Part shown: piece after piece, positions 40,152 to 48,453 of the stretch
Position numbering within the stretch: position 1 is the first letter of the stretch
How the letters are laid out: every line of letters starts with the position of its first letter
Origin: Spartobacteria bacterium
Lineage (GTDB): Bacteria > Verrucomicrobiota > Verrucomicrobiia > Chthoniobacterales > Chthoniobacteraceae
Assembly (NCBI GenBank): GCA_021324395.1
Contig: JAJPJG010000047.1
Location: 43,432 to 107,431 of the forward strand
Direction of reading: 5' to 3'
Length of the DNA stretch: 64,000 bases
Notes under the pieces: generated by a model
Told to the model about the DNA's origin: nothing
The model's database searches: none
Seen by the model: the letters and a program-made list of their open reading frames with translations, nothing else
Program-made: the position numbers and the translations under genes

Positions 40152-41119
40152 GATTCGCTCGCAAACGGGAGCCGGATGCCGCGGGCCTGCATCCGTTTCA
40201 GGATGGCGACGCAGCCGAGTTGCGCATCGACGGCCGTGCGCGAAAAGTAACCGTCGCGCACAAACTTGCCGGAGCGGTAGAGACTCGTGCCCGAGAAATT
40301 GTAAGGCGAGGCAATGCCGTAGCGCCGGTAGCCAAAGCCGTTGAAGCTCTCCATTTTGTCGAGGGCCGATTGCAGGCTGCGCCAGTCGATTCGATCGAGC
40401 GGCGGATGCTCGCAAATGTAGTAGGCGTCCTCGGCGCTCTGCTCGAAGGTGTATGGCGGCTCGGCGTAAGGCAGGCGTCCTTTCGGCTCGTCCCGGGTCC
40501 TGTGCAGCAGCGAAGAACCTTCATGCGCGTGCCGGCTGAAATCGTTGTCGCTTTCGCGATAGTGGAGGCAGAACAGGATCGGCGCCGGCACGCCGTTTTT
40601 GCGCATCGCCTCGATCTTCTGGTAACGCGGTTCCGTGCGCTTGAAGCGGTCCACCGCGAGGTCGAGGGCCAGCGAGTAGCGCGGATTCAGCGTGGCGTTT
40701 TTCCACCGCGCCACTTCATCCACGTCCGCGCCCCGCGCGAAGTTGCTGCACAGGATGCAGAGCCCGATAAAGACGCCGATAAAGACGAATGCACGGATGC
40801 GCGAGCGCTCGGTCGGGCTCAGGCTGTTCCAGTCGGTGACGTCGCGACCGCCCGCCGCGTCGGCGTCAATGGTATTGCGGTAGCGGAAATGGATCAGGAA
40901 GGCCGCGAGCAGGAAGATCAGCGCCGTAAATTCGATGGCGTATGCGGACGTTCCGAACCGCTCGGCAATCGTGCGCGGATGAAACGTGGAGCCTTTCATC
41001 TCGTCGAATTCCCATTCGCCAAGCCAGCGGTATTTGATGCCGCTCATTACCGCCCAGTTCACGATGAGCGCGAAGATGATGAGGGCGCGCTGCCGGAAGA
41101 TGAAGTGGAGTGTTTTCAT
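40148..41119 (-). CDS. membrane-anchored lysozyme-type endolysin
   Basis: 323 aa from ATG 41119. Three hydrophobic helices (about 9-25, 61-77 and 109-125) precede a C-terminal muramidase-like domain from about residue 135. That domain has FCLHYRESDNDFSRH (E189 is the candidate acid), RTRDEPKGRLP, TFEQSAEDAYY, KMESFNGFGYRRYGIASPYN, and a QLGCVAILKRM end. This is the pattern of the phage lysozyme family with the HYRES signature. The membrane part could act as holin or signal-arrest-release segment. It belongs to a lysis/envelope group with the two upstream genes. Confidence 0.78.
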   Translation of the reverse strand: MKTLHFIFRQRALIIFALIVNWAVMSGIKYRWLGEWEFDEMKGSTFHPRTIAERFGTSAYAIEFTALIFLLAAFLIHFRYRNTIDADAAGGRDVTDWNSLSPTERSRIRAFVFIGVFIGLCILCSNFARGADVDEVARWKNATLNPRYSLALDLAVDRFKRTEPRYQKIEAMRKNGVPAPILFCLHYRESDNDFSRHAHEGSSLLHRTRDEPKGRLPYAEPPYTFEQSAEDAYYICEHPPLDRIDWRSLQSALDKMESFNGFGYRRYGIASPYNFSGTSLYRSGKFVRDGYFSRTAVDAQLGCVAILKRMQARGIRLPFASES

Positions 41120-41123
41120 AAGT

Positions 41124-41741
41124 TTAAACTCTGGACGCAAATTTAAGGACGAGCCCGCCGACTATTCCGGCGATGACCAGGATGCCGATGATCCAGATCA
41201 GCACATTGTGTTTGACCATCGAGACGATCTGCGCCGAGTCGTGATGCCACCCCGCTTCCGCTTCGTTGGCATGCTGCGCGAGCGCCACGACATCCGTGCT
41301 GTAGTGCGCGTCGGCTTCCGCGACTACCTTTTCAGCATTCGGAATTTCGTTGTTGAGCTGCTTTTCATGCTCGGCCTGGTTCTGCTCCGTCTCGGCAATC
41401 CGCGCGACCATTTCGGCGTGCTCCTTCTTGATCTCGGCTACTTCGCTTTGCGCCTGCGCGATTTGCTCGCGCAGCTCCGGCGGCGCATTGCGATAGAGCG
41501 CGTCCAGCTTTTGCGAGGTCGCCGCGATATGGTCGCTCTCGGTGTCGGCCAGGACCTTTGCGGCGCTGAGCGAGATTTGCGCTTTGCGCGCCGTCACCTT
41601 CGCCTCGGCAATCCGCATGTGCAGCCCGTTTACGGCCGCATCGACCGCCGCGTGGCTCGGGGGCGTATAGTGCCTGGCTGTGTGCGCGCAGCCGGCAAGC
41701 AGAAGAATGACGAGGAGGAACGGGAACTGGAATGTTTTCAT
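41124..41741 (-). CDS. lipoprotein with coiled coil and C-terminal membrane helix
   Basis: 205 aa. N-terminal lipoprotein signal (LLVILLLAGCAHT, lipobox LAGC, Cys17), a long charged coiled coil (about 65-150) and a C-terminal transmembrane helix (VLIWIIGILVIAGIVGGLVL). Lipidated N-terminus plus C-terminal membrane helix joined by a coiled coil is how one-component (unimolecular) spanins bridge outer and inner membranes during lysis. Adjacent to the lysozyme. Spanin function is inferred from topology. Confidence 0.62.
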   Translation of the reverse strand: MKTFQFPFLLVILLLAGCAHTARHYTPPSHAAVDAAVNGLHMRIAEAKVTARKAQISLSAAKVLADTESDHIAATSQKLDALYRNAPPELREQIAQAQSEVAEIKKEHAEMVARIAETEQNQAEHEKQLNNEIPNAEKVVAEADAHYSTDVVALAQHANEAEAGWHHDSAQIVSMVKHNVLIWIIGILVIAGIVGGLVLKFASRV

Positions 41742-41785
41742 AAGAGCGACTTGAGACCCCGAGCGATTTCAGCCTTGCCGCGCAA

Positions 41786-41791
41786 TGTCAA
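41786..41791 (-). promoter_or_regulatory. possible -35 element of the lysis genes
   Basis: TTGACA on the minus strand 45 nt before the lipoprotein start, followed after 6 nt by GGCAAGGCTG, which also follows the TTGACA before the portal gene at the same distance. No clear -10 element. Confidence 0.35.
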
Positions 41792-41808
41792 GCGCAAAGT
41801 GTTTTGAT

Positions 41809-42276
41809 TTACCGTTCAGCCGCCTCGTTCGCCTTGCGCTGGAACTCCTCCTTGTTCGAGATCCCGTGTTCCTTCATGAACCACATCTCCTGCACCTGCT
41901 TGACCTGCGGCTTGCGCGCCTCCAGCTCGTTCGTGTTCGCGGTGATCTGGTTTTGCAGCGAGAGATGCAGCAGGTCGTCCGCCGCGATCCGCACATCCAC
42001 TTTCGATTCGACCGCTTTCACGAAGGAGTTGACCGTTTTCAAATCCGCCTCGCACTGGCCCATTTCCTTCCCGGCTTCCGCGAGCGAATGCTGCACCCAC
42101 ATCACCCAGCAGGTGACTCCGACGATCGCCACGCCCAGGAACCAAATGAACCGCGCCACCGTTTCCAGCCGCGTCACCTTCTCCGCCACCGAAACATCAT
42201 CCGCCTCCAGCTCCCGCCTGCGACGGTCCAGTGACTTGATTATTTCGTGGTAGTCGATTTCTTCATTATGTTCCAT
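41809..42276 (-). CDS. single-span membrane protein, holin-like
   Basis: 155 aa. A charged N-terminal helix, one transmembrane segment (about 43-60, FIWFLGVAIVGVTCWVMWV) and a long periplasmic or cytoplasmic coiled coil (about 65-150). Next to the spanin-like and lysozyme genes, it may be the holin or an accessory lysis protein. It overlaps the receiver gene by 11 nt. Confidence 0.55.
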   Translation of the reverse strand: MEHNEEIDYHEIIKSLDRRRRELEADDVSVAEKVTRLETVARFIWFLGVAIVGVTCWVMWVQHSLAEAGKEMGQCEADLKTVNSFVKAVESKVDVRIAADDLLHLSLQNQITANTNELEARKPQVKQVQEMWFMKEHGISNKEEFQRKANEAAER

Positions 42277-42685
42277 GTTTCGGGGGACTTGCCATGAACC
42301 CTTGTGTGACCAGCACGTCGCGCATCATGCTTTCCAGCACCACGCGGCAGAGGCCGTGAATCTGTCCTTTCACGAAGACGTGCGACGCCCCGTGCAGCTT
42401 GCACGAGATCATCATGTCCTCGTCGTCGGTGCCGGTCATCACGATCACCGGCGGACGGAACGCGCCGATCGAGCTGATCGTCTTCACCGGATCGGAGTCG
42501 GGAAGGTTGAGGTCGAGGATGGTGACGTTCGCCGTGGCCGCATGCGCCAGCGCCTCGACGAGCGTGCCGGCTATCTCGATGTTCACCTGGACCTTCGGCG
42601 CGAGCGGCTGCACGATCTTCTTGATGAAGTCCCGTTGAAGCAATTCAGCCTGCTCTTTGTCGTCCTCGACGATCAGGATTTTCAT
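42266..42685 (-). CDS. free-standing CheY-like response regulator receiver
   Basis: 139 aa, a complete receiver domain: acidic pocket E7-D8-D9 (ILIVEDDKE), phosphoacceptor D58 (VTILDLNLPD), T84 (VIVMTG) and K106 (HVFVKGQ). No DNA-binding or output domain follows. Receivers accept phosphate from histidine kinases; a phage-borne one amid lysis genes could sense or jam host signalling. A hybrid kinase is encoded 15 kb away in the host flank, but no link is shown. All conserved receiver residues are present, so it should be active. Confidence 0.85.
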   Translation of the reverse strand: MKILIVEDDKEQAELLQRDFIKKIVQPLAPKVQVNIEIAGTLVEALAHAATANVTILDLNLPDSDPVKTISSIGAFRPPVIVMTGTDDEDMMISCKLHGASHVFVKGQIHGLCRVVLESMMRDVLVTQGFMASPPKHGT

Positions 42686-42694
42686 GGCCGCCGG

Positions 42695-45600
42695 TTATTT
42701 TCTCGCAACGGCGAACCAATCCATTAGCACCGCTTTTTGCACGGCCTCAGTGTTGTTCACAATGATCTGAGGCAACCCTGCGCCGTAAAAATTGGTCGCG
42801 CTCGATGACCATACTTCGGTGCTCCATACACCATTTGTCTCGACCGAAATGCCGACGTAACCGTTAAAGCATTTCACCGATATGGTGTGCCACGAAGTAT
42901 CCGCAGCTACGCCAGAGTCGGCCACTACGGAACCTGCGGCGAATGCGCGAAAATTCGCGTTCGTGCCCGGATTAATATCCACGTAAACACCGTTGCCTGG
43001 AAGAGTGTCGCCGCCGAAAGTAAGACCGATTCCATAGCGCACATTCGAGATGCTGGTTAGTCGCGCGTGGAAGCGGAACTCAAAGCTGGTATCACTAAGA
43101 GCCGTCGGACGTTGCCCATTTGTCGCCGCATAAGCACTACCGTTGGCATTCGCCGTGTTGGACACCTTGAGAATCCCATCGTAATAATCGCCGCTGGCAG
43201 GTTGGTATCCTGCAAGGGTTATTGTTCCACTTCCAGCCCATCCCCAATCACCATACTGACTTCCTTGGTAGCCCACGAAATCATCGCGCACTATGCTCCA
43301 TTTCGGCCAGGGATAAACATCGTCGCGAGCCGTCATTGGCCGCTCAATCTGTTCATTGCCTTCGAGGCTTATGACAAATCCATTATGCAAATGCGTCGGC
43401 GAGATCGCGTTCGCGGATGCGTAGTTAACCAAACCGTAAAAGTCAGGCGACAAATCGACGTATTTAAGCCCCGCGCCGGTGTCGCTCAACTCGCTATACA
43501 ATCGCCAGTTGCCATTGGGCAGGCGCACATAGCTGCATACTTCCATATCAGAGGTTTCGTTTGTGCAACGCACCCAAGGACCGGAGGCAGTCGGACCGCT
43601 GGCGATATTCTGCGAACCTTGATAGTAGGCTAAATAGTAGCGCGGACCGACCTTGAATATTTGGGCATCGCGAAAGAAATTTCCACTGCCGCCAGCCACG
43701 GTGAGTTGCGTTGGGCTCGTCCAGCTCGTGAGCGCTCCATCAGTGCTTTTCATCCAATACTGCGTTTGGACCGTTTGAGCCGAATTAGCTTTAGTAAAGG
43801 TAATGTAAAACGACCCGTCATCGTCCACGAAAGGATGAGGTCCCCATGTGTATTCGCCTGCGCTAACAACCGCCGAAGTTGAGACAGTGACCGGCGCTGT
43901 GAAATTCACCCAGTCTTTGGTTTTCACGTAAGCCCAATAAGCTACGTTCCCGTAGTTACCCGTTTCGAAGACAATCACCCATTCGCCACGGTAGCGCGCA
44001 ACTCGACATGTTGCCACGTCGCCAAGGCTACCGGATAAATCGATAACAGGATTGCCACCATTACGCGCTGTGAACGTGATACCATCAACGGATTCATAGA
44101 GGAATAAACGGTTATCGCGCGTGCCAGATACATCTTTGAAAAAACCACCAAGAAATTTCACCGAGGTGTTATGAAACTCGGATGGCGGAGCATATTTATT
44201 CACCGCTTTCTGCGTTGGGACTTTCGTATCGCTGAAAGACGCGAGCGTGCTGTCTGCGTCCAACGCCGCCGCCGCTGCGGTTCCGGCATCGCTGATAGTT
44301 GAAAGAGTCTGCGTTCCGGTGTGGTTGCCGCGTTGAATCGCGACGGATTGCGCTGCGTTCGCCTTAGTCGTGGCGTCGCTCGCCGCGGCGGAGATTACCG
44401 CTGACTGTGCAGCGTCGGCATAGGTTTTGACTGCTTTTTGCGACGGGTATTTCGTGTCGCTATTAGACGCAAGCGTTCCGTCAGTGTCCTTGTTCGCCGT
44501 GTTCTCCGGCACGTAGGGAACGCCGCCTTCGACGATCGCCCAATTACCAGCAGTCGATCCTGGCGCATCCACTCGGGCACGAATCCAGTCGCCAACCTTC
44601 ACCGCAGTCCCACCAAGCGTGCCCGCCACGGAGATCGTCCAGATGTCGCCTTTCAAAATCGCCCCAGCCGATCCACTTCCGCCGCTGGATGGGAACGCGT
44701 TTCCGCTGGCATCGTAGTTACCCCGGTCATCGTAGAGCCCAACCACAAGGCTGTCCGCATAAGCTTTTGCACCGTCCGCTTCGCCCTTCGCGAAAGCTGT
44801 AGTCGCAATCTGCGTCGTATTGGTTCCACCTGCCGCCGTGGGAGCGGTAGGCGTGCCCGTCAGTGCCGGAGATGCGAGCGGGGCTTTGAGCGCGAGATCC
44901 GTGTCGTCGGCGATTGTTCCGTCGCGATCCTGAAATGTGTAGGTGTGCGCGGCGGTGTTTGAGTTGGTGAAAAACGAAAGAAAGGTTCGGGCCGCATTCC
45001 AGAAATTAATCTTTAGCAGCGTGAGCCCGGCATAGCCGCCGCTGGTGTCCTTGTTCGCAGACGCTTCCTTGGCGTTCAGAGCAGTTTGCTGCGCCGTCGA
45101 GACAGGCTTGTTCGCATCGCTCGTGTTGTCGCAGTTGCCTAGACCGACGTCCCCTTTCGTGACGGTGACGTTGCCGCTAAGTGCGTGGCCGTTGACGGTG
45201 GTTGTCTTGTCCACCTTCGCATCCAGGGCCGTTTGCTGCGCGGTCGAGACCGGCTTGTTGGCGTCGCTGGTGTTGTCGCAGTTGGCGAGGCCGGGCGCCT
45301 TGCCGTCGGCGCGCGTGTAAACTACGCACTTCCAGTTGCCGCTGCCGAGCGAGCGAAACACCGCGACGTCGCCGACGGCGGTCGTGATGTTCTGCGCAGT
45401 CGGCAACACCAGCGAAGTCGCATTGTAGGTGAGCGTGAGAACGCCGGTGAAGCGCACGGTCCGCTCCACGCCGGCGGCTGCCGATGCGATCGCGGTGATG
45501 GTCGTCGTGCCGGTGACATCGACAAAGGTTCCGGTGGCCGCGCCGAGGTCGATCGTGGAGGCGCTGGCGATGTTCGCGCCCTTGACGCCATCCACCTCCT

Positions 45601-45706
45601 GCTTGCGCGCGACATCCGCGGCATCGACCGGCGCGGTGTCGATCGTGGTCTTGCCGGTCACGCCGAGAGTGCCGGTGATGGTGGTGTTGCGAAGTTGTGA
45701 GCCCAT
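42695..45706 (-). CDS. tail fibre with GH43-like five-bladed propeller
   Basis: 1,003 aa. The N-terminal shaft (1-500) has fibre-type repeats, including two copies of NCDNTSDANKPVSTAQQTAL (about 147 and 195). Residues about 510-780 look like a glycoside hydrolase family 43/62-type beta-propeller: GDVATCRVARYRGEWVIVF, EYTWGPHPFVDDDGSFYITF, and FFRDAQIFKVGPRYYLAYYQ. The C-terminus (about 830-1003) resembles a concanavalin-like lectin domain. This would be the receptor-binding protein or depolymerase, perhaps acting on arabinan/xylan-like or capsular glycans. Domain calls are by pattern only. Confidence 0.78.
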   Translation of the reverse strand: MGSQLRNTTITGTLGVTGKTTIDTAPVDAADVARKQEVDGVKGANIASASTIDLGAATGTFVDVTGTTTITAIASAAAGVERTVRFTGVLTLTYNATSLVLPTAQNITTAVGDVAVFRSLGSGNWKCVVYTRADGKAPGLANCDNTSDANKPVSTAQQTALDAKVDKTTTVNGHALSGNVTVTKGDVGLGNCDNTSDANKPVSTAQQTALNAKEASANKDTSGGYAGLTLLKINFWNAARTFLSFFTNSNTAAHTYTFQDRDGTIADDTDLALKAPLASPALTGTPTAPTAAGGTNTTQIATTAFAKGEADGAKAYADSLVVGLYDDRGNYDASGNAFPSSGGSGSAGAILKGDIWTISVAGTLGGTAVKVGDWIRARVDAPGSTAGNWAIVEGGVPYVPENTANKDTDGTLASNSDTKYPSQKAVKTYADAAQSAVISAAASDATTKANAAQSVAIQRGNHTGTQTLSTISDAGTAAAAALDADSTLASFSDTKVPTQKAVNKYAPPSEFHNTSVKFLGGFFKDVSGTRDNRLFLYESVDGITFTARNGGNPVIDLSGSLGDVATCRVARYRGEWVIVFETGNYGNVAYWAYVKTKDWVNFTAPVTVSTSAVVSAGEYTWGPHPFVDDDGSFYITFTKANSAQTVQTQYWMKSTDGALTSWTSPTQLTVAGGSGNFFRDAQIFKVGPRYYLAYYQGSQNIASGPTASGPWVRCTNETSDMEVCSYVRLPNGNWRLYSELSDTGAGLKYVDLSPDFYGLVNYASANAISPTHLHNGFVISLEGNEQIERPMTARDDVYPWPKWSIVRDDFVGYQGSQYGDWGWAGSGTITLAGYQPASGDYYDGILKVSNTANANGSAYAATNGQRPTALSDTSFEFRFHARLTSISNVRYGIGLTFGGDTLPGNGVYVDINPGTNANFRAFAAGSVVADSGVAADTSWHTISVKCFNGYVGISVETNGVWSTEVWSSSATNFYGAGLPQIIVNNTEAVQKAVLMDWFAVARK

Positions 45707-45719
45707 GATGGTGTTTTGT

Positions 45720-47165
45720 TTAGTCGGTCACTGTTCCCTCGATCGGTTTCTCGGTCGGGCGTCCGCCTTTGCCGCCTTCGCCCTTGCCGTTGTTGGCGAG
45801 GCCCTGGCTTAGCCCCTGGCGCGGCTCGAATGGCGGACTGTATGCAAGCCGGTCCTTGTGCGCGGCCAGCATCCGGGCGCTCTCGATCGCGTCGTCCACG
45901 CCCATCGCCTCGCGCGCGGTCTGCGGCGAGACCAGCCCGTTCGAGCCAAGCCGCACCCATTCCATCAAGTCCTTGATCGTCTTGAAGGAATGCGGGTTCC
46001 ATTTCACCCGCAGCGGCACGGGCGGCTCGTTCTTCCCGTAAAAATCGGGCGAGTTGAAAATCGATTCGAGCAGTCCCGCGACCTTGCTTCGCAGGTAAAA
46101 CCCTTCGCGCTCGAACATCTGCAGCAGGTAGGGCGAGACGTTGCGCGTCTCCCGCATCTCCTCGACCGCGCCAGCCCATGCGCGCAGGCGGCTCATGACG
46201 CCGTTGTATTTGCTCTCGTCGAAGAAGCGCGGGTCCAGGAACGGAAACGCGTAGGAGATGTCGAAGTTGGTGACGACGGTGAACGCGCCCCCCTTGTTCT
46301 TGTGCTGGGCCATGATGCGCTTTTGCTGCGGCACCTTCAAAAAATGCTTCGGATCTCCGGCGAGAGGACCGCTGTCGATCTTGTGCCCCTTTTTGATTTG
46401 CCGGATCACGTCCTTCATCGTCCATGCGCCAGCCCAGTCGCCGAGCTCCAGCAGGTCGCGCGTGCTCAATTCATCGAAGATCGCCCCGAGCCGCGGCTCG
46501 CCGAGCGTCCCGCCCGACTTCGCACGCTTGAGCACCCGCCAGCATTCGCCCTGGTCGGCGCTCAGCGTGAAGGAACCGCCCGTCTCGATCGCCTTGGCGT
46601 AGCGCTGTGGCAGCGCCGCTTTTTGCTCCTTGCTTAAAGTTACTTTCTTCGGCCAGACCTTCACGCTCTCCTCGCCGAAGACGTTGAGCAACTCGACATC
46701 CTCGCAGTTGAGGATCGTCACCGCCGGCAATCCATCGACCGGCACGGAGTCGGCGCTGCGCCAGAACGCGACGACATTGTCGCACGTCAAAAACTCGAGC
46801 CACGCGTCCTCGGCCACGCGCGGGAAATCGAAATCGATCTTGGCAAGCCATGCCTCCAGCTTCGACGGTTTGCGCTGGCTCTCCCCCTCCTTGCGCATCT
46901 TCGCGTCCAGAGCCTGCGCCTCCGGATCGACAAACCCGAAGGCGTCGTTGCAGAAGGCGAGCTTGAGATTGATCACCCGCTCCACGAAATCGTTCTTCGC
47001 CACCAGCTCGCGGCAGCGCCTGAACATCTCGCGCCCCTTCACGCGCCATGGCGCGAGGAATCCGTCCGGCGTTTGCAGGTTCGCGGGCGAGAGCGGCGTC
47101 AGCTTCTCGCACTCCACGGCCAGCACCGCATCAGGGGAAAGTGGACGGGACGTGCGTTTCGGCAT
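45720..47165 (-). CDS. portal protein
   Basis: 481 aa. Helical and beta mix with the portal-like blocks MFRRCRELVAKNDFVERVIN, AWLEFLTCDNVVAFW, VTILNCEDVELLN, and near the end SPQTAREAMGVDDAIESARM, a typical portal C-terminal pattern. Gly/Lys-rich tail. Encoded downstream of the large terminase (four genes away) and upstream of the fibre. An exact dispersed site is inside at 46636. Confidence 0.75.
   Translation of the reverse strand: MPKRTSRPLSPDAVLAVECEKLTPLSPANLQTPDGFLAPWRVKGREMFRRCRELVAKNDFVERVINLKLAFCNDAFGFVDPEAQALDAKMRKEGESQRKPSKLEAWLAKIDFDFPRVAEDAWLEFLTCDNVVAFWRSADSVPVDGLPAVTILNCEDVELLNVFGEESVKVWPKKVTLSKEQKAALPQRYAKAIETGGSFTLSADQGECWRVLKRAKSGGTLGEPRLGAIFDELSTRDLLELGDWAGAWTMKDVIRQIKKGHKIDSGPLAGDPKHFLKVPQQKRIMAQHKNKGGAFTVVTNFDISYAFPFLDPRFFDESKYNGVMSRLRAWAGAVEEMRETRNVSPYLLQMFEREGFYLRSKVAGLLESIFNSPDFYGKNEPPVPLRVKWNPHSFKTIKDLMEWVRLGSNGLVSPQTAREAMGVDDAIESARMLAAHKDRLAYSPPFEPRQGLSQGLANNGKGEGGKGGRPTEKPIEGTVTD
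46636..46646. promoter_or_regulatory. dispersed AAAGTWACTTT site 8
   Basis: Exact AAAGTTACTTT inside the portal coding region (minus-strand codons for KKVTLS). Confidence 0.55.
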
Positions 47166-47196
47166 GCGGGGTTTGCAAAACAGCCTTGCCGATGGA

Positions 47197-47202
47197 TGTC
47201 AA
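47197..47202 (-). promoter_or_regulatory. possible -35 element of the portal gene
   Basis: TTGACA on the minus strand 32 nt before the portal start, with TTTTGCAAACC just before the ATG, similar to the TTTTGCAAAAC part of promoter block B. Confidence 0.35.
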
Positions 47203-47257
47203 AACTTTTTTTAGGGCGCGCGCGCCCCAAAAACATCGGTTTGCCTTGTTCATCCGT

Positions 47258-47455
47258 TCACCCGCCGGCATCGACGCGATGCACAGCCCGCTCGAGCTGG
47301 CCCGCCATCAACACCGCCACGTCGCGCCGCACATGGAAGGTCATCGGCACCGCCTTCGGCGACGACGGGAACAGCAACACCACCTTCACCATCGCCCGCC
47401 CGTAGTCGTCCCGCTCTGAGGCATCGTCCTTAATTTGAAAATCGGTTACTTCCAT
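47258..47455 (-). CDS. small unknown protein, 65 aa
   Basis: Beta-rich start (EVTDFQIKDDASERDDYGRA, VKVVLLFPSSPKAVPMTF) and a helical end. It lies between the portal and nuclease-like genes. Coding status is moderate; no family recognised. Confidence 0.45.
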   Translation of the reverse strand: MEVTDFQIKDDASERDDYGRAMVKVVLLFPSSPKAVPMTFHVRRDVAVLMAGQLERAVHRVDAGG

Positions 47456-47461
47456 TGTTCG

Positions 47462-47830
47462 TTATTCACCATGAACAGGACAGCGGCCACCTTTCCAATC
47501 CGATCGTGGGTCGCAATTACAACGAGGCTTGGTGACGGCGTTCATGGCTGGCTTGGTTGCTTCCAATCTTACGAGGATGGCTTGGAGCATTTCCAATCGT
47601 TGCCGGCATTTAATCGCGATGCGTGCGTGACTGTCCGATATTTTCAGACGCTTCTCTTTTGAATCAAAACATCCAACTTCGCGCCATGACGCGTTCGTTC
47701 CACTGCGCCATGTTTTGCGCGCTTGGTCCCTGAATTTAACGTCTTGCTCGGCTTTTAGGATTTCGGCTTTGATGAACACCACGCACTTATCCAAGTCGAT
47801 TTCGCACGTTGCTGGATCGTTATTAGTCAT
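47462..47830 (-). CDS. unknown protein with C-terminal cysteine cluster, 122 aa
   Basis: ATG 47830 overlaps the nuclease-like gene stop (ATGA). Helical N-terminal domain with a coiled-coil-like RLEMLQAILVRLE near residue 78, then a C-terminal CNCDPRSDWKGGRCPVHGE with C-x-C...C-x2-H spacing, possibly zinc-binding. Not recognised. Confidence 0.55.
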   Translation of the reverse strand: MTNNDPATCEIDLDKCVVFIKAEILKAEQDVKFRDQARKTWRSGTNASWREVGCFDSKEKRLKISDSHARIAIKCRQRLEMLQAILVRLEATKPAMNAVTKPRCNCDPRSDWKGGRCPVHGE

Positions 47831-48453
47831 ATCATTTTTCGCTGCTTGAGACGCTCGCGAAATGCGAGGCGTTCCTGGTTCGACCTCAAGGCCGAATACA
47901 TATTTTTTGCGCTGGCGTAGTGGCTCGGCACCGCCGCGAAGATTTCCTTCCAAGTCGCGCGCGGATGCGCGGCACGGTATTCATCCACGGCCCGCTGCGT
48001 TTCCTGCGCTGCGCCGACGCCTTTCAAGTTTGGAACGCCACCCACCGTCGCGTCATTCCATCGTTCGATTCGCGCCAGCAATTCATCGCGATAGTGCGGG
48101 AAAGGCTCCTGTGGTTTCGGCGCGACCAGCTCCTCGATCGCTCCATTGGTAATGAGCCAGAGGCCAATCCCGAATTTATCGCACCATTCCAGCCGATCGG
48201 CGCGCGGCCTTGCGCCGATTGCACCTACCACGAAGTCGCCGCCGCACATCGCCGTCTGGAGCTGGTGGCGCAGCTTTCTCGTGAGCCCGACCTTGGCTTC
48301 GACGACCAGTGTCTTGCCCTCGCGACTCGCTGCGGCATCGACGTTCCGGAAGGAGATCGGGATTTCACATGCGACCTTCCATCCCTCGGCGCGCAGCTTA
48401 GCAACGGCCGCCGCGCAGATTGGCGCTTCGCGTAATTGAATCTCCGTTTTCAT
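47827..48453 (-). CDS. PD-(D/E)XK-type nuclease-like protein, 208 aa
   Basis: The N-terminal 100 residues look like a restriction-endonuclease-like core: a helix (APICAAAVAKLRAEGWKV), then NVDAAAS (candidate catalytic Asp), LVVEAKV (E-x-K) and a following LRHQLQTAMCGG helix. The C-terminal half has a helical ATWKEIFAAVPSHYAS region. Encoded immediately after the large terminase with a 4-nt overlap, it may process DNA ends or defend the phage. The call is by motif spacing only. Confidence 0.6.
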   Translation of the reverse strand: MKTEIQLREAPICAAAVAKLRAEGWKVACEIPISFRNVDAAASREGKTLVVEAKVGLTRKLRHQLQTAMCGGDFVVGAIGARPRADRLEWCDKFGIGLWLITNGAIEELVAPKPQEPFPHYRDELLARIERWNDATVGGVPNLKGVGAAQETQRAVDEYRAAHPRATWKEIFAAVPSHYASAKNMYSALRSNQERLAFRERLKQRKMI

